Origin: Candidatus Brocadia sp.
GTDB lineage: Bacteria > Planctomycetota > Brocadiia > Brocadiales > Brocadiaceae
Assembly (NCBI GenBank): GCA_030837935.1
Contig: JAUQXU010000159.1
Span: 1-22,708 of the forward strand
Direction of reading: 5' to 3'
DNA length: 22,708 bases
This document shows positions 15,703 through 22,708 of the stretch, piece after piece. How positions within the stretch are numbered: the first letter of the stretch is position 1; each line of letters starts with the position of its first letter. A program made the translations under genes and the position numbers. The notes below the pieces were generated by a model, which saw nothing but the letters and a program-made list of their open reading frames with translations, made no database searches and was not told the origin of the DNA.

Positions 15703-16872
15703 ATGAGAAATATATTAAAAACGTTATTATCTTTAATATTTAAAGGGATATTGATTTTTTACAAAAAAAAGCCAACGATAGAGACCGCTTCAATAAAGAA
15801 TATCCTGGTCGTTCAAACGGGTGGGATAGGAGATGTCTTGAGGATCTTTCCTGCTATAAAATCAATCTATGATAATTTCCCGATGGCATACATATCTGTC
15901 CTTGTATTTCCCCGTGCGAAAGAGGTCTTTCAATTATTTCCAGGAAAAGATGGAATACGGGAAATAATAGATTATGATCCGGAAGGGACCCATAAAGGCA
16001 TCTTTAAGAGAATATCCCTGATCCTCTCGCTACGGAGAAAAAAGTATGACATAATATATGTACCCGCAAGGGGAAAAGGGACTGATGGAACATTAATAAT
16101 GGCCTTTCTTGCAGGTGCCCCCCACAGGATAGGTTTCGAGGGAGACGGTGTCGGTTTTTTGAATACGGTTTGTCTGGACTTCGAGGAGTATACCCCTATT
16201 GCTGCACAGAATTTATCCCTTTTAAAGGTTGCAGGTTTAGAAGTTAAAAGGGAAGAAATATGTTTGAATATACCGGAAAAGGATGTGTCCTTCGCAAGGA
16301 ACTTGATAGGGAAGTTTCCTTCTACCCTCTTAATCTCTTTGCATATAGGGGCGGTCTGGAATGCAAGATACAGGAGTTGGCCCATAGAGAATCATATATC
16401 GCTTCTGAAAATACTTTTAAGCGAGTTAAACGCAAGGATTGTAATTATCGGGGGAGAAAAGGAGATGGATGAGAGGATTGCCCGGGCCGTCAACAACGAT
16501 GCCGTTATAGATACTGCTGGTAAAGTTACAATTCCACAAATGGCCGCCATAATCAAATTGTCGGATATCTTTATAGGTAACGATTCTGGCCCATTGCACA
16601 TTGCCGAGGCAACCGGAACTCCGTATATCGGCATATTCGGTCCGACATCACCACAGCAAGTTTTATCCTATCCGACAGGCCTAACACGGATTAGCCTCCG
16701 GGGAAAGTTTCCCTGCAGTAGCCCATGTTACACCCACCGTGGTGCCTTCAGGCCTGCCTGTGAAGATATAAGATGCAGAAACCTTGACTCTGTTTCGGTA
16801 GAGGAGGTTTTAGATGCAACAAAACAGCTTGTAACGACCTTACGGGAAAACAGGAGTATCCTGTGCGAATAG
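15703..16872 (+). CDS. Glycosyltransferase family 9 (ADP-heptose:LPS heptosyltransferase-like)
   Basis: 389 residues. After a basic, hydrophobic N-terminus (residues 1-30) comes ILVVQTGGIGDVLRIFPAIK, the GT9 start motif with the conserved G-x-G-D. ISLHIGAVWNARYRSWP fits the acceptor/phosphate-binding region, and FIGNDSGPLHIAEATGTPYI is the GT9 signature (N293, D294, S295, G296, P297, H299), ending GIFGPTSPQQ. This is the layout of heptosyltransferases of the LPS core, although GT9 members in O-antigen or capsule loci may use other sugars. It indicates a Gram-negative type envelope. The C-terminus contains four Cys residues (CSSPCYTHRGAFRPACEDIRC), a common GT9 tail. Its 3' end overlaps the next GT4 gene by 10 bases, and it carries that gene's ribosome binding site. 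Confidence 0.93.
   Translation: MRNILKTLLSLIFKGILIFYKKKPTIETASIKNILVVQTGGIGDVLRIFPAIKSIYDNFPMAYISVLVFPRAKEVFQLFPGKDGIREIIDYDPEGTHKGIFKRISLILSLRRKKYDIIYVPARGKGTDGTLIMAFLAGAPHRIGFEGDGVGFLNTVCLDFEEYTPIAAQNLSLLKVAGLEVKREEICLNIPEKDVSFARNLIGKFPSTLLISLHIGAVWNARYRSWPIENHISLLKILLSELNARIVIIGGEKEMDERIARAVNNDAVIDTAGKVTIPQMAAIIKLSDIFIGNDSGPLHIAEATGTPYIGIFGPTSPQQVLSYPTGLTRISLRGKFPCSSPCYTHRGAFRPACEDIRCRNLDSVSVEEVLDATKQLVTTLRENRSILCE
16852..16856 (+). promoter_or_regulatory. Ribosome binding site fixing a GTG start
   Basis: AGGAG, inside the end of the GT9 gene, lies 6 bases before GTG 16863. The GTG begins MRIGIDARSLHHEG, the normal N-terminus of its GT4 subfamily, so this non-ATG start is well supported. 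Confidence 0.75.
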
Positions 16873-17969
16873 GAATAGATGCCCGTTCTCTCCACCATGA
16901 AGGGGTTGGGAGATATATTAGGGAGATTATAAAGCATTTATCTGGAATAGATCATAAGAACGAATACATCGTTTATTTTTCATCACAAGAATTCATTACC
17001 AAAGATCTTCTTGAATCTTCCAACTTTCATGGTGTATTCCTACCGGTAACTATTTATGACCTTCATAAGCAGCCTTATTTATGGTATAGAATACATAGGG
17101 ACCGTCTGGACGTATTCCATGCTACGGATCACTGGCTTGTTCCTTTTTTTGCCCCCTGCCCATTGGTCATAACTGTACATGATACTCTGGTAAAGACAGA
17201 AAGGAAGAGCCTCCCATACAAGGTACAGGTTTACGGGGCCGTTATAACCAGAATAGCCTTGGCCATGTCCGATAAGATTTTAACTATATCGGATTTTACC
17301 AAAAAAGAGATATTCGATCTTTACCCCAGGGCTGAAAGAAAGATATCCGTCATTTATCACGGGGTGGGTCCAGAGTTCAGACCCGTGCCTGAGACATCCC
17401 GGGTCAGGTGCAAATACCGGTTAACTAAGAAATACTTTTTATATGTTGGTTCCCTGAAAAGCCATAAAAATATCCCCAGGCTTATAGAGGCATTTTCCAG
17501 ATTGCCCTCCATGCTGAGAGAGGAAACTGACCTTGTTATTGCTGCACGGTTAGAACCGAGGTTTTCCGAGACGGAAAGGTTGCCGGCCAGGTTGGGAATA
17601 GAAGAGAGCGTGAAATTTACGGGATATGTCCCAAATACTGACCTTCCAGAATTATACAATGGCGCTATTGCCTTGATTATACCTTCGTTTACAGAATGGT
17701 TCGGTTTGCCTGTTATAGAGGCCATGTCTTGTGGTACGCCGGTTATTGCTTCTAAGGGAGGGGCATTACCAGAGGTTGGTGGTGAGGCAGCACTTTATTT
17801 TGATCCTGAATCTACAAACGACTTAAAGAGTACAATCGAACGTGTCTTAATAGACAACGATTTAAGGAAAAGACTATCAAACATGGGTCTTAAAAGATCG
17901 AAGGATTTCTCCTGGAATACCACAGCAAGAAGAACACTGGAGATATATGAAGAAGTTTGCAAACAATAA
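16863..17969 (+). CDS. Glycosyltransferase family 4 (mannosyltransferase-like)
   Basis: 368 residues from GTG 16863. The N-terminus MRIGIDARSLHHEGVGRYIREI is typical of GT4 mannosyl/rhamnosyl-transferase-like enzymes (IDAR then GVGRY). It continues with HATDHWLVPFFAPCPLVITVHDT, ISDFTKKEI, VIYHGVGPEF and YFLYVGSLKSHKNIPRLIEAF. The E-x7-E motif is present (E278 in FTEWFGLPV, E286 in IEAMSCGTPVIAS), then GGEAALYFDPES. It is a complete retaining GT-B enzyme acting at the cytoplasmic side. It overlaps the GT9 gene by 10 bases and the following GT4 by 23 bases, so the trio is very likely co-translated. Donor identity is a guess from N-terminal style only. Confidence 0.94.
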   Translation: MRIGIDARSLHHEGVGRYIREIIKHLSGIDHKNEYIVYFSSQEFITKDLLESSNFHGVFLPVTIYDLHKQPYLWYRIHRDRLDVFHATDHWLVPFFAPCPLVITVHDTLVKTERKSLPYKVQVYGAVITRIALAMSDKILTISDFTKKEIFDLYPRAERKISVIYHGVGPEFRPVPETSRVRCKYRLTKKYFLYVGSLKSHKNIPRLIEAFSRLPSMLREETDLVIAARLEPRFSETERLPARLGIEESVKFTGYVPNTDLPELYNGAIALIIPSFTEWFGLPVIEAMSCGTPVIASKGGALPEVGGEAALYFDPESTNDLKSTIERVLIDNDLRKRLSNMGLKRSKDFSWNTTARRTLEIYEEVCKQ

Positions 17970-19086
17970 GCTCCGGGTCTTACATGTAGCAGCCACGTCT
18001 ACCGGTGGTATCGGGTTCAATCTCTTGATGCTGGCAAAGCATATAAACAGAAAGGATTTTGAATTGTCTTTTGCCATCCCCCCCGATAGTCCTTTTTACG
18101 ACAAAATCGCCAAAGAGGGTGTGAATGTCTATTCCTTAAAGATTTCCAGAAGACCTTTTAAGCTTAAGAATCTTAAGGGACTTTACGACCTGTGGAAAAT
18201 AATAAAGAGCGGAAGGTATGACATTGTCCACACTCATACATCTGTGGGCGGCTTTATCGGCCGACTCATTGCACGGATCAATAATGTTCCCTCGATCCTG
18301 TGGACCATCCATGGCTGGTCATTCGACTATCCTTTTGGAACCCCACTCAGAAGGTGTCTTTTCTGGGCAATAGAAAAGTTTCTCGACCGATTTACAGACC
18401 ACTATGTGGCCATTTCAAAAAATATGCAAGAAGTGGGGATAAAGGCGGGAATTAGTGATCGGGGAAAGGTTACCCTTATTTATCATGGTATTGAGATAGG
18501 AGGACCTATCGATGGAGGTAATCAATCCGGGTCGGAGACAAAAAAAGGTAATCCTGTAGTTGGAACAGTGGGCAGACTCGAACCACAAAAGGCAATAGAT
18601 GATTTCCTTAAGGCCGCGAGGATCGTTAAGGAGCATATTCCACAGGTAAGCTTTATTATTGTTGGTGACGGTCCCCTTAAAAAGGACATGGAAAGGCTTT
18701 CGATTACTTTGGGCATCGAGAACGATGTTGTATTTACCGGTTGGCAGGAAAATGTTACCAAGTATATTGCAGGTATGGATATTTTTTGTCTAACATCTCG
18801 ATGGGAAGGGTTCGGCATAATCCTTTTGGAGGCCATGGCAATGAAGATGCCCATCGTTGCCACACGAGTAGGAGGGGTACCGGAGATTGTCGAAGAAGGG
18901 AAGGGCGGGATATTAGTATCCCCTGGAAAGCCTGAAGAATTAGCCAACGGCCTTTGTCTCCTTTTATCTGATGCTAAAATAAGGAAACACATGGGATATT
19001 ATAATGCAGAAAAGGTCAAAACGATCTTTAACGTAAAAGACATGATAAAGAAATATGAGGAGATGTATAAAGGATTTTTCAAATAG
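17947..19086 (+). CDS. Glycosyltransferase family 4
   Basis: 379 residues. N-terminal half: LRVLHVAATSTGGIGFNLLMLAKHI, DIVHTHTSVGGFIGRLIAR, WTIHGWSFD and YVAISKNMQEVGIKAGI. Donor half: VVGTVGRLEPQKAIDDFLKAA, FIIVGDGPLKKDMERL, and the E-x7-E motif (E287 in RWEGFGII, E295 in LEAMAMKMPIVATRVGGVPEI). It is a WbpX/PimB-like GT4 enzyme with every expected block. The ATG at 17947 follows GGAG (17939-17942) by 4 bases, inside the previous gene, with 23 bases of overlap. It is the last gene before the 155-base gap at 19087-19241 and probably ends this operon segment, although I see no strong terminator hairpin. Confidence 0.94.
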   Translation: MKKFANNKLRVLHVAATSTGGIGFNLLMLAKHINRKDFELSFAIPPDSPFYDKIAKEGVNVYSLKISRRPFKLKNLKGLYDLWKIIKSGRYDIVHTHTSVGGFIGRLIARINNVPSILWTIHGWSFDYPFGTPLRRCLFWAIEKFLDRFTDHYVAISKNMQEVGIKAGISDRGKVTLIYHGIEIGGPIDGGNQSGSETKKGNPVVGTVGRLEPQKAIDDFLKAARIVKEHIPQVSFIIVGDGPLKKDMERLSITLGIENDVVFTGWQENVTKYIAGMDIFCLTSRWEGFGIILLEAMAMKMPIVATRVGGVPEIVEEGKGGILVSPGKPEELANGLCLLLSDAKIRKHMGYYNAEKVKTIFNVKDMIKKYEEMYKGFFK

Positions 19087-19241
19087 TTTGCCTATTAACT
19101 TAAACTTGTTTTTGAATCCATATTGACGTGATTAGGTTGCCATCTATGAACTTTATTTACAAAATTTGTCGGTTTTTAATTGGCGTTATTTCCCTGAAAT
19201 AGAATAACCCTGATTAAATACATCTTAAGAAAAATAAAAAT
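19087..19241. other. Largest intergenic gap; composition and transcription-unit boundary
   Basis: No gene is visible. There is no GC-rich hairpin followed by a T-run; the nearest is a tiny palindrome, AAAC-TT-GTTT, near the start. The gap separates the overlapping glycosyltransferase trio from markedly more AT-rich DNA (19381-19440 has 15 G/C of 60). A possible promoter lies inside. Confidence 0.5.
19123..19150 (+). promoter_or_regulatory. Possible sigma70-type promoter for the 3' genes
   Basis: TTGACG (19123-19128, five of six to consensus), a 16-base spacer and TATGAA (19145-19150, four of six) lie about 90 bases before ATG 19242. This is the best candidate in the largest gap. The -10 match and spacing are only moderate. 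Confidence 0.3.
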
Positions 19242-20405
19242 ATGAAGCTGTTTAAAAATAGAAAACGAATTATGGAGTACTTTTGGAAAAGGCGAAATGA
19301 ATTGACAACAATGGCATTTTGGAAAAAAGCTTGTATCTCAACGATAAAAGAGCTTGATTTTTTAAATAAAGTTTCAGAAAAGGATTTTTATTTAAATTTA
19401 AAGACTATAGAAAAAAGGCCTTGGAACCTAAATATTGAACTAACAAATATTTGTAATGCTAATTGTATATTTTGCGCGTATCAATTTCAGACGAGGGAAA
19501 AAATGGTAATGGCTGACGAGATTTATTTAAAAGCACTTCATGAATATTGCGACATGGGCGGAGGCGAGCTGATGCTTGAGGTTACGGTGGGCGAGCCGAC
19601 TCTTGATAAAAATCTTATAAAACGAATAAAAGAAGCAAGAAGTAAAAAAGAAATAACTACTATAGAAACTATTACCAACGGTATCTTTTTAGATAAAGTC
19701 GGTATTGAAGAATTTTTGAATTCGGGAATCACACGTATTCTTATCAGTGTATCAGCTTTAGATGAAGTAATTTATAACAAATTATATAGAAATAAAAATT
19801 ACAAGAGATTGAAATTGAATATTTTTAATTTATTAAAATTAAATAAAGAATTTGGAGAACCTGTAGATATAACCTTAGTTTTTAAGTCAAATCTAACCAT
19901 GAAAAAAACTTTAGAGCTTCCTGATTATCAGCCATTAAAAAAATTTCCACATAAAGTCTTATTCACAATAGATTTTGATAATTGGGCAGGTTTAATAAAA
20001 CAGGAAGATTTATTAGATGGTATGTATATGAGGTATCGAGGAGCGCTTGAAAAAGAACCTTGTTTTTGGCTGTATCATGGACCTATAATATATGCCGACG
20101 GCAAAATTGGCCTGTGCGGATGTAGAGATTTAAATGCAAATAGCGAGCTGATAGTAGGTAATATAAAAACAGATAGAATAATTGATATTTGGCAAAGCAA
20201 AAAGGTTAAGGAATTAAGAGAGAGGTATAAGAAAGGTGAATTTCCAAATATCTGCCAAAAATGTACAAATTATTGTAATTTGGAATTGTATAGGAGAAAG
20301 ACTGGAAACGAAAGAAGATATTTTATTCAGAAAGTTTTTAAGGATAATTTATATAGGTCCCCTCTTTCGGAAACAATTAAAAATGACACCAAAAGATTGA
20401 AGTGA
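19242..20405 (+). CDS. Radical SAM/SPASM domain protein
   Basis: 387 residues. The radical SAM motif is C71-N-A-N-C75-I-F-C78 in IELTNICNANCIFCAYQ, followed by LEVTVGEPTLDK (the GGEP-equivalent strand) and IETITNGIFLD. The C-terminal SPASM-like region has cysteines at 274, 292 and 294 (IGLCGCRDLN), then 338, 341 and 345 (ICQKCTNYC), with VGNIKTDRIIDIWQS between. A basic 60-residue N-terminal extension precedes the barrel. The class fits AdoMet enzymes with auxiliary Fe-S clusters; the substrate is unknown. It is not closely similar to the 13368 enzyme beyond family motifs. Start ATG 19242 lacks a clear Shine-Dalgarno; ATG 19272 is an alternative. Coding sequence is strongly A+T rich compared with the preceding trio, suggesting separate acquisition. 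It is followed by a secreted glycosidase 56 bases on. Confidence 0.9.
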   Translation: MKLFKNRKRIMEYFWKRRNELTTMAFWKKACISTIKELDFLNKVSEKDFYLNLKTIEKRPWNLNIELTNICNANCIFCAYQFQTREKMVMADEIYLKALHEYCDMGGGELMLEVTVGEPTLDKNLIKRIKEARSKKEITTIETITNGIFLDKVGIEEFLNSGITRILISVSALDEVIYNKLYRNKNYKRLKLNIFNLLKLNKEFGEPVDITLVFKSNLTMKKTLELPDYQPLKKFPHKVLFTIDFDNWAGLIKQEDLLDGMYMRYRGALEKEPCFWLYHGPIIYADGKIGLCGCRDLNANSELIVGNIKTDRIIDIWQSKKVKELRERYKKGEFPNICQKCTNYCNLELYRRKTGNERRYFIQKVFKDNLYRSPLSETIKNDTKRLK

Positions 20406-20445
20406 AACGAGATAAAAATACTACTGAAAGTGAATTAACCATAAT

Positions 20446-20450
20446 GGAGG
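20446..20450 (+). promoter_or_regulatory. Ribosome binding site choosing the glycosidase start
   Basis: GGAGG lies 11 bases before ATG 20462. In-frame ATG 20444 and GTG 20402 exist upstream but lack a Shine-Dalgarno and would bury the signal peptide behind a charged leader. Confidence 0.65.
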
Positions 20451-20461
20451 ATAGTATAAAG

Positions 20462-22708
20462 ATGAATTTAGTATTAAAAAACCTTTTGAATAGAAGTGGA
20501 ATTTGCTTTATTGCAGTTTTTCTTATTTATATGCCTTACGCTAAGGCGGAAACATTTGAGATAAAAGTAGATGCTTCAAAACGCATGGGTAGAGTTCCTG
20601 AGCTGCTAACGAGCAGTGTATGGATAACCCATCCTTCCGAAAAAGATGTGTACATTTTAAACAAATTTTTCAAAGAAAACAAGCCCGCTACAATTCAACT
20701 AACAATACCGCTGGGTGGTGTTGATTTCAAGAGCTTTAAGGTAGAATTAGATGAATATCTTAAAAATCCAGGGGTATCTATCATTATAGAAAAATCAAAT
20801 AAGTACGGGACAACTCTGATAATTGGTTTTGATCCCGCTCCCATGCGCTCTTGGCTTAGTTCTAGACCTGGTGATGTCCGTAAAATAGGAAGGAACAACG
20901 ATGGTTTTACTATAGAGCAGACTTCTCCTCCAGCAAATTATAGTAAGTGGAGCGAGGTCGTCGGATATACATTAAAATATTTCAAAAATAACTTGGGGGT
21001 TAAGAAGTTAGGTTTTTTTGTGGGACATGAACCTAACAGGGATTGGTTAGGGTCAGAAGAGAGTTTATTTAAATATTACGAAGCTTCAGCACAAGCAGCT
21101 AAAGCTGTAAGCGAAAGTATCTATGTAGGAGGTATAGGTCCATGGAGTGTAACGGGGGAAATGGTTGGTTGTGAATATCCACATTATGCTCCATATGTAC
21201 GTGATCTTTGTAGAAAAGAAGGTGGTTGGGCAGATTCTAGAAAAGAACCCATCTTAAAAAACTTTATTGAATACGTGGCGGAACATCATCTCCCATTAGA
21301 CTTCGTCAACTGGCACTCATTTGGAAGAACTCCAGCATCGTTCTTAGAGGATGCTGATACAATAAGAGGATGGCTTAAACAAGCTGGAATCACAGAAAAA
21401 AATGTAATCCTTTATCCTTCAGACTGGACGTATTGGGCAAACGCTTATCCAGCGGATTATTTAGATACTAACGAATCTGCTGCCTATATCATACATGCTC
21501 TTTATTACATGTGGAAGGGAGGTATTGACTGGCATGGCCATGACTTCAACGTTTTTGATGAAGGACTGGAGAGGGCGATTACAGGGACACGTGGAAACTC
21601 AACGTTTATAGGTGATTGGAGCCTATTTGCAAAGTCATCTAGCATTGGCGGAGGAATAGTCAAACCCATGTATAACGCCTTTAAAGCATTAACTGTCTTT
21701 GCTGGAAACGATGTTAATGGTCCTAATAAACTTATCTCTACAACATTTCCAGAAAGGAAACCGATAATAGCTTTATCAAGTCTTAGAAGTGATGGAGAAA
21801 GCATTTCAGCAATCGTTGCTAACTTTGTTCCCGTGGATAGAGAAAAACTAAAAACGCATCTCTATAAAGAAATTGTGAAGAGTCTAGATATTTCGGAAAA
21901 AGAAAAGAGTATTTTAAAGAAACGTTTAAGAGAAAGTAAAAAGGAAACAAAAGAAAAAAGAAAAGAACATCTACTATCTGGGATTACAGACCCAGAAAAG
22001 ATAGAGACTATTGATTTTGTTATAAAGGCATATAATATATTTTTAAAAAATAAAAACAAGCTCGGTTTTATAAGGGATGCCTCTAAAAATCTGAAATACC
22101 CTAGTTCACGCAGTATTGCAAATATAATAATTGAAAATCTGGAGGCAAGCAGCAAATCAAAGAACGTCGTAGTAAACATTGCAAATATTCCATTTTCAGG
22201 GCGAGCGCATCTATTAACATACAAGATAGACAGTAATAACAGTAATGCCGGCAGCTTTAATAAAAGAACGGAACCAGCAACAACATTGGCGAGCAGTGGA
22301 ATTGGGGGAGAAATCGATAGGAGAGTATGGGATTATGAAAAAGAGGCAAAATTCAAGGCAGCTGAGGCAGTAAAAACTTATCTATTAGATAGAGGATTTT
22401 CAAATGAGAAGATAGCTGAACTAAAGGAGTTATTAAAAGGGGACCGCCGGGAGTTACGAAAGATTTTAGAGAACAAAAATCTAGCCACGGATGAAAAGAA
22501 TATATTATTGAAGGCTTTTCAGGAATATAAGAAAGTTATAGGGAATACTTACTTTAATAGAATAGAAGCTATAAATGCTTTGAGCGGAGTCTCCTTAGAA
22601 GGCTCAAGGGAGGAAAAAGAGATTGAGATTAAAGATGGGAACTTTGCTGTAGACATTTCAGTTGACCCTAATTCTGTGCATCTCTTAATATTAGAAAGGT
22701 ATTTACAT
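20462..22708 (+). CDS. Secreted GH39-like glycoside hydrolase (runs off window)
   Basis: The frame is open from ATG 20462 to the window end, 749 residues with no stop. Residues 1-29 form a Sec signal peptide (basic start, hydrophobic ICFIAVFLIY, cleavage after AKA), so the enzyme is exported. The (beta/alpha)8 domain has FFVGHEPNRDW with E190 as the likely acid/base (equivalent to WNEPN), DFVNWHSFG (H285) and ILYPSDWTYW, then ESAAYIIHALYYMW. D321 sits where GH39 enzymes have the nucleophile Glu of a TEW-like strand. The C-terminal beta domain has YKIDSNNSNAGSF (D590, N595), like the GH39 xylosidase D-x-x-x-S-N block. A strand like the usual last one, FAVDISVDPNSVHLLIL, lies at the window end, so the gene is nearly complete. 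Two charged helical insertions (about 461-548 and 622-710) are unusual. Likely role: trimming or turnover of an exported glycan. Confidence 0.8.
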   Translation, partial: MNLVLKNLLNRSGICFIAVFLIYMPYAKAETFEIKVDASKRMGRVPELLTSSVWITHPSEKDVYILNKFFKENKPATIQLTIPLGGVDFKSFKVELDEYLKNPGVSIIIEKSNKYGTTLIIGFDPAPMRSWLSSRPGDVRKIGRNNDGFTIEQTSPPANYSKWSEVVGYTLKYFKNNLGVKKLGFFVGHEPNRDWLGSEESLFKYYEASAQAAKAVSESIYVGGIGPWSVTGEMVGCEYPHYAPYVRDLCRKEGGWADSRKEPILKNFIEYVAEHHLPLDFVNWHSFGRTPASFLEDADTIRGWLKQAGITEKNVILYPSDWTYWANAYPADYLDTNESAAYIIHALYYMWKGGIDWHGHDFNVFDEGLERAITGTRGNSTFIGDWSLFAKSSSIGGGIVKPMYNAFKALTVFAGNDVNGPNKLISTTFPERKPIIALSSLRSDGESISAIVANFVPVDREKLKTHLYKEIVKSLDISEKEKSILKKRLRESKKETKEKRKEHLLSGITDPEKIETIDFVIKAYNIFLKNKNKLGFIRDASKNLKYPSSRSIANIIIENLEASSKSKNVVVNIANIPFSGRAHLLTYKIDSNNSNAGSFNKRTEPATTLASSGIGGEIDRRVWDYEKEAKFKAAEAVKTYLLDRGFSNEKIAELKELLKGDRRELRKILENKNLATDEKNILLKAFQEYKKVIGNTYFNRIEAINALSGVSLEGSREEKEIEIKDGNFAVDISVDPNSVHLLILERYLH

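Noticed and set aside
15972..16385. Antisense open frame of 137 codons opposite the GT9 gene
   Set aside because: Contained in the GT9 coding region, with no domain or ribosome binding site.
18522..18992. Antisense open frame of 156 codons opposite a GT4 gene
   Set aside because: It covers the donor domain and E-x7-E motif of the GT4 on the other strand; composition is that of a reverse-strand shadow and no start signal is evident.
1..22708. CRISPR arrays, tRNA or rRNA genes, insertion sequences
   Set aside because: No spaced direct repeats, cloverleaf, transposase frame or terminal inverted repeats were found by eye; nearly all sequence is accounted for by coding genes.

Overview
The window is one stretch of a bacterial surface-glycan (O-antigen, capsule or exopolysaccharide type) biosynthesis locus. 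Every gene I can support lies on the + strand, and the gaps are short (largest 155 bases). The genes include eight glycosyltransferases, three radical SAM enzymes, glycan-decoration enzymes and, at the right edge, an exported glycoside hydrolase that runs off the window. A GT9 (heptosyltransferase-type) enzyme suggests a Gram-negative-type envelope. Several starts look like TTG or GTG. Base composition is mostly AT-rich but mosaic. I cannot name the organism; an AT-leaning environmental Gram-negative such as a planctomycete, nitrospirote or desulfobacterial lineage would fit, but nothing here decides it.

Layout. (a) 1-5760, modification block: the tail of an SGNH/GDSL hydrolase, an alkaline-phosphatase-superfamily phosphodiesterase/phosphotransferase, a PIG-L-type deacetylase, a B12-binding radical SAM enzyme and a GNAT acyltransferase. 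A relic of a second GNAT C-terminus follows at 5750-5899. (b) 5902-9466: two GT4 glycosyltransferases flanking a SAM-dependent methyltransferase. The methyltransferase is split by a +1 frameshift at a GGGG run and carries a C-terminal carboxypeptidase-regulatory-like beta-sandwich. (c) 9494-15683: three paralogous glycosyltransferases of one distinctive family, with an FAD oxidoreductase and a radical SAM/SPASM enzyme inserted between copies 2 and 3. (d) 15703-19086: a tightly overlapping GT9-GT4-GT4 trio. (e) 19242-22708: after the largest gap, with a candidate promoter, a very AT-rich radical SAM/SPASM gene and a secreted GH39-like glycosidase with unusual helical insertions and an apparent Glu-to-Asp change at the expected nucleophile.

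How it may work (inference): the glycosyltransferases build an oligosaccharide on a lipid or core. PIG-L plus GNAT could deacetylate and re-acylate an amino sugar, the phosphodiesterase-like enzyme could add or remove a phospho-substituent, and the SGNH hydrolase could act on O-acyl groups. The methyltransferase and the radical SAM/FAD enzymes may make or modify an unusual sugar or lipid. No flippase, polymerase, ABC exporter, initiating sugar-phosphate transferase or nucleotide-sugar synthesis gene is visible, so the window is only part of the locus.
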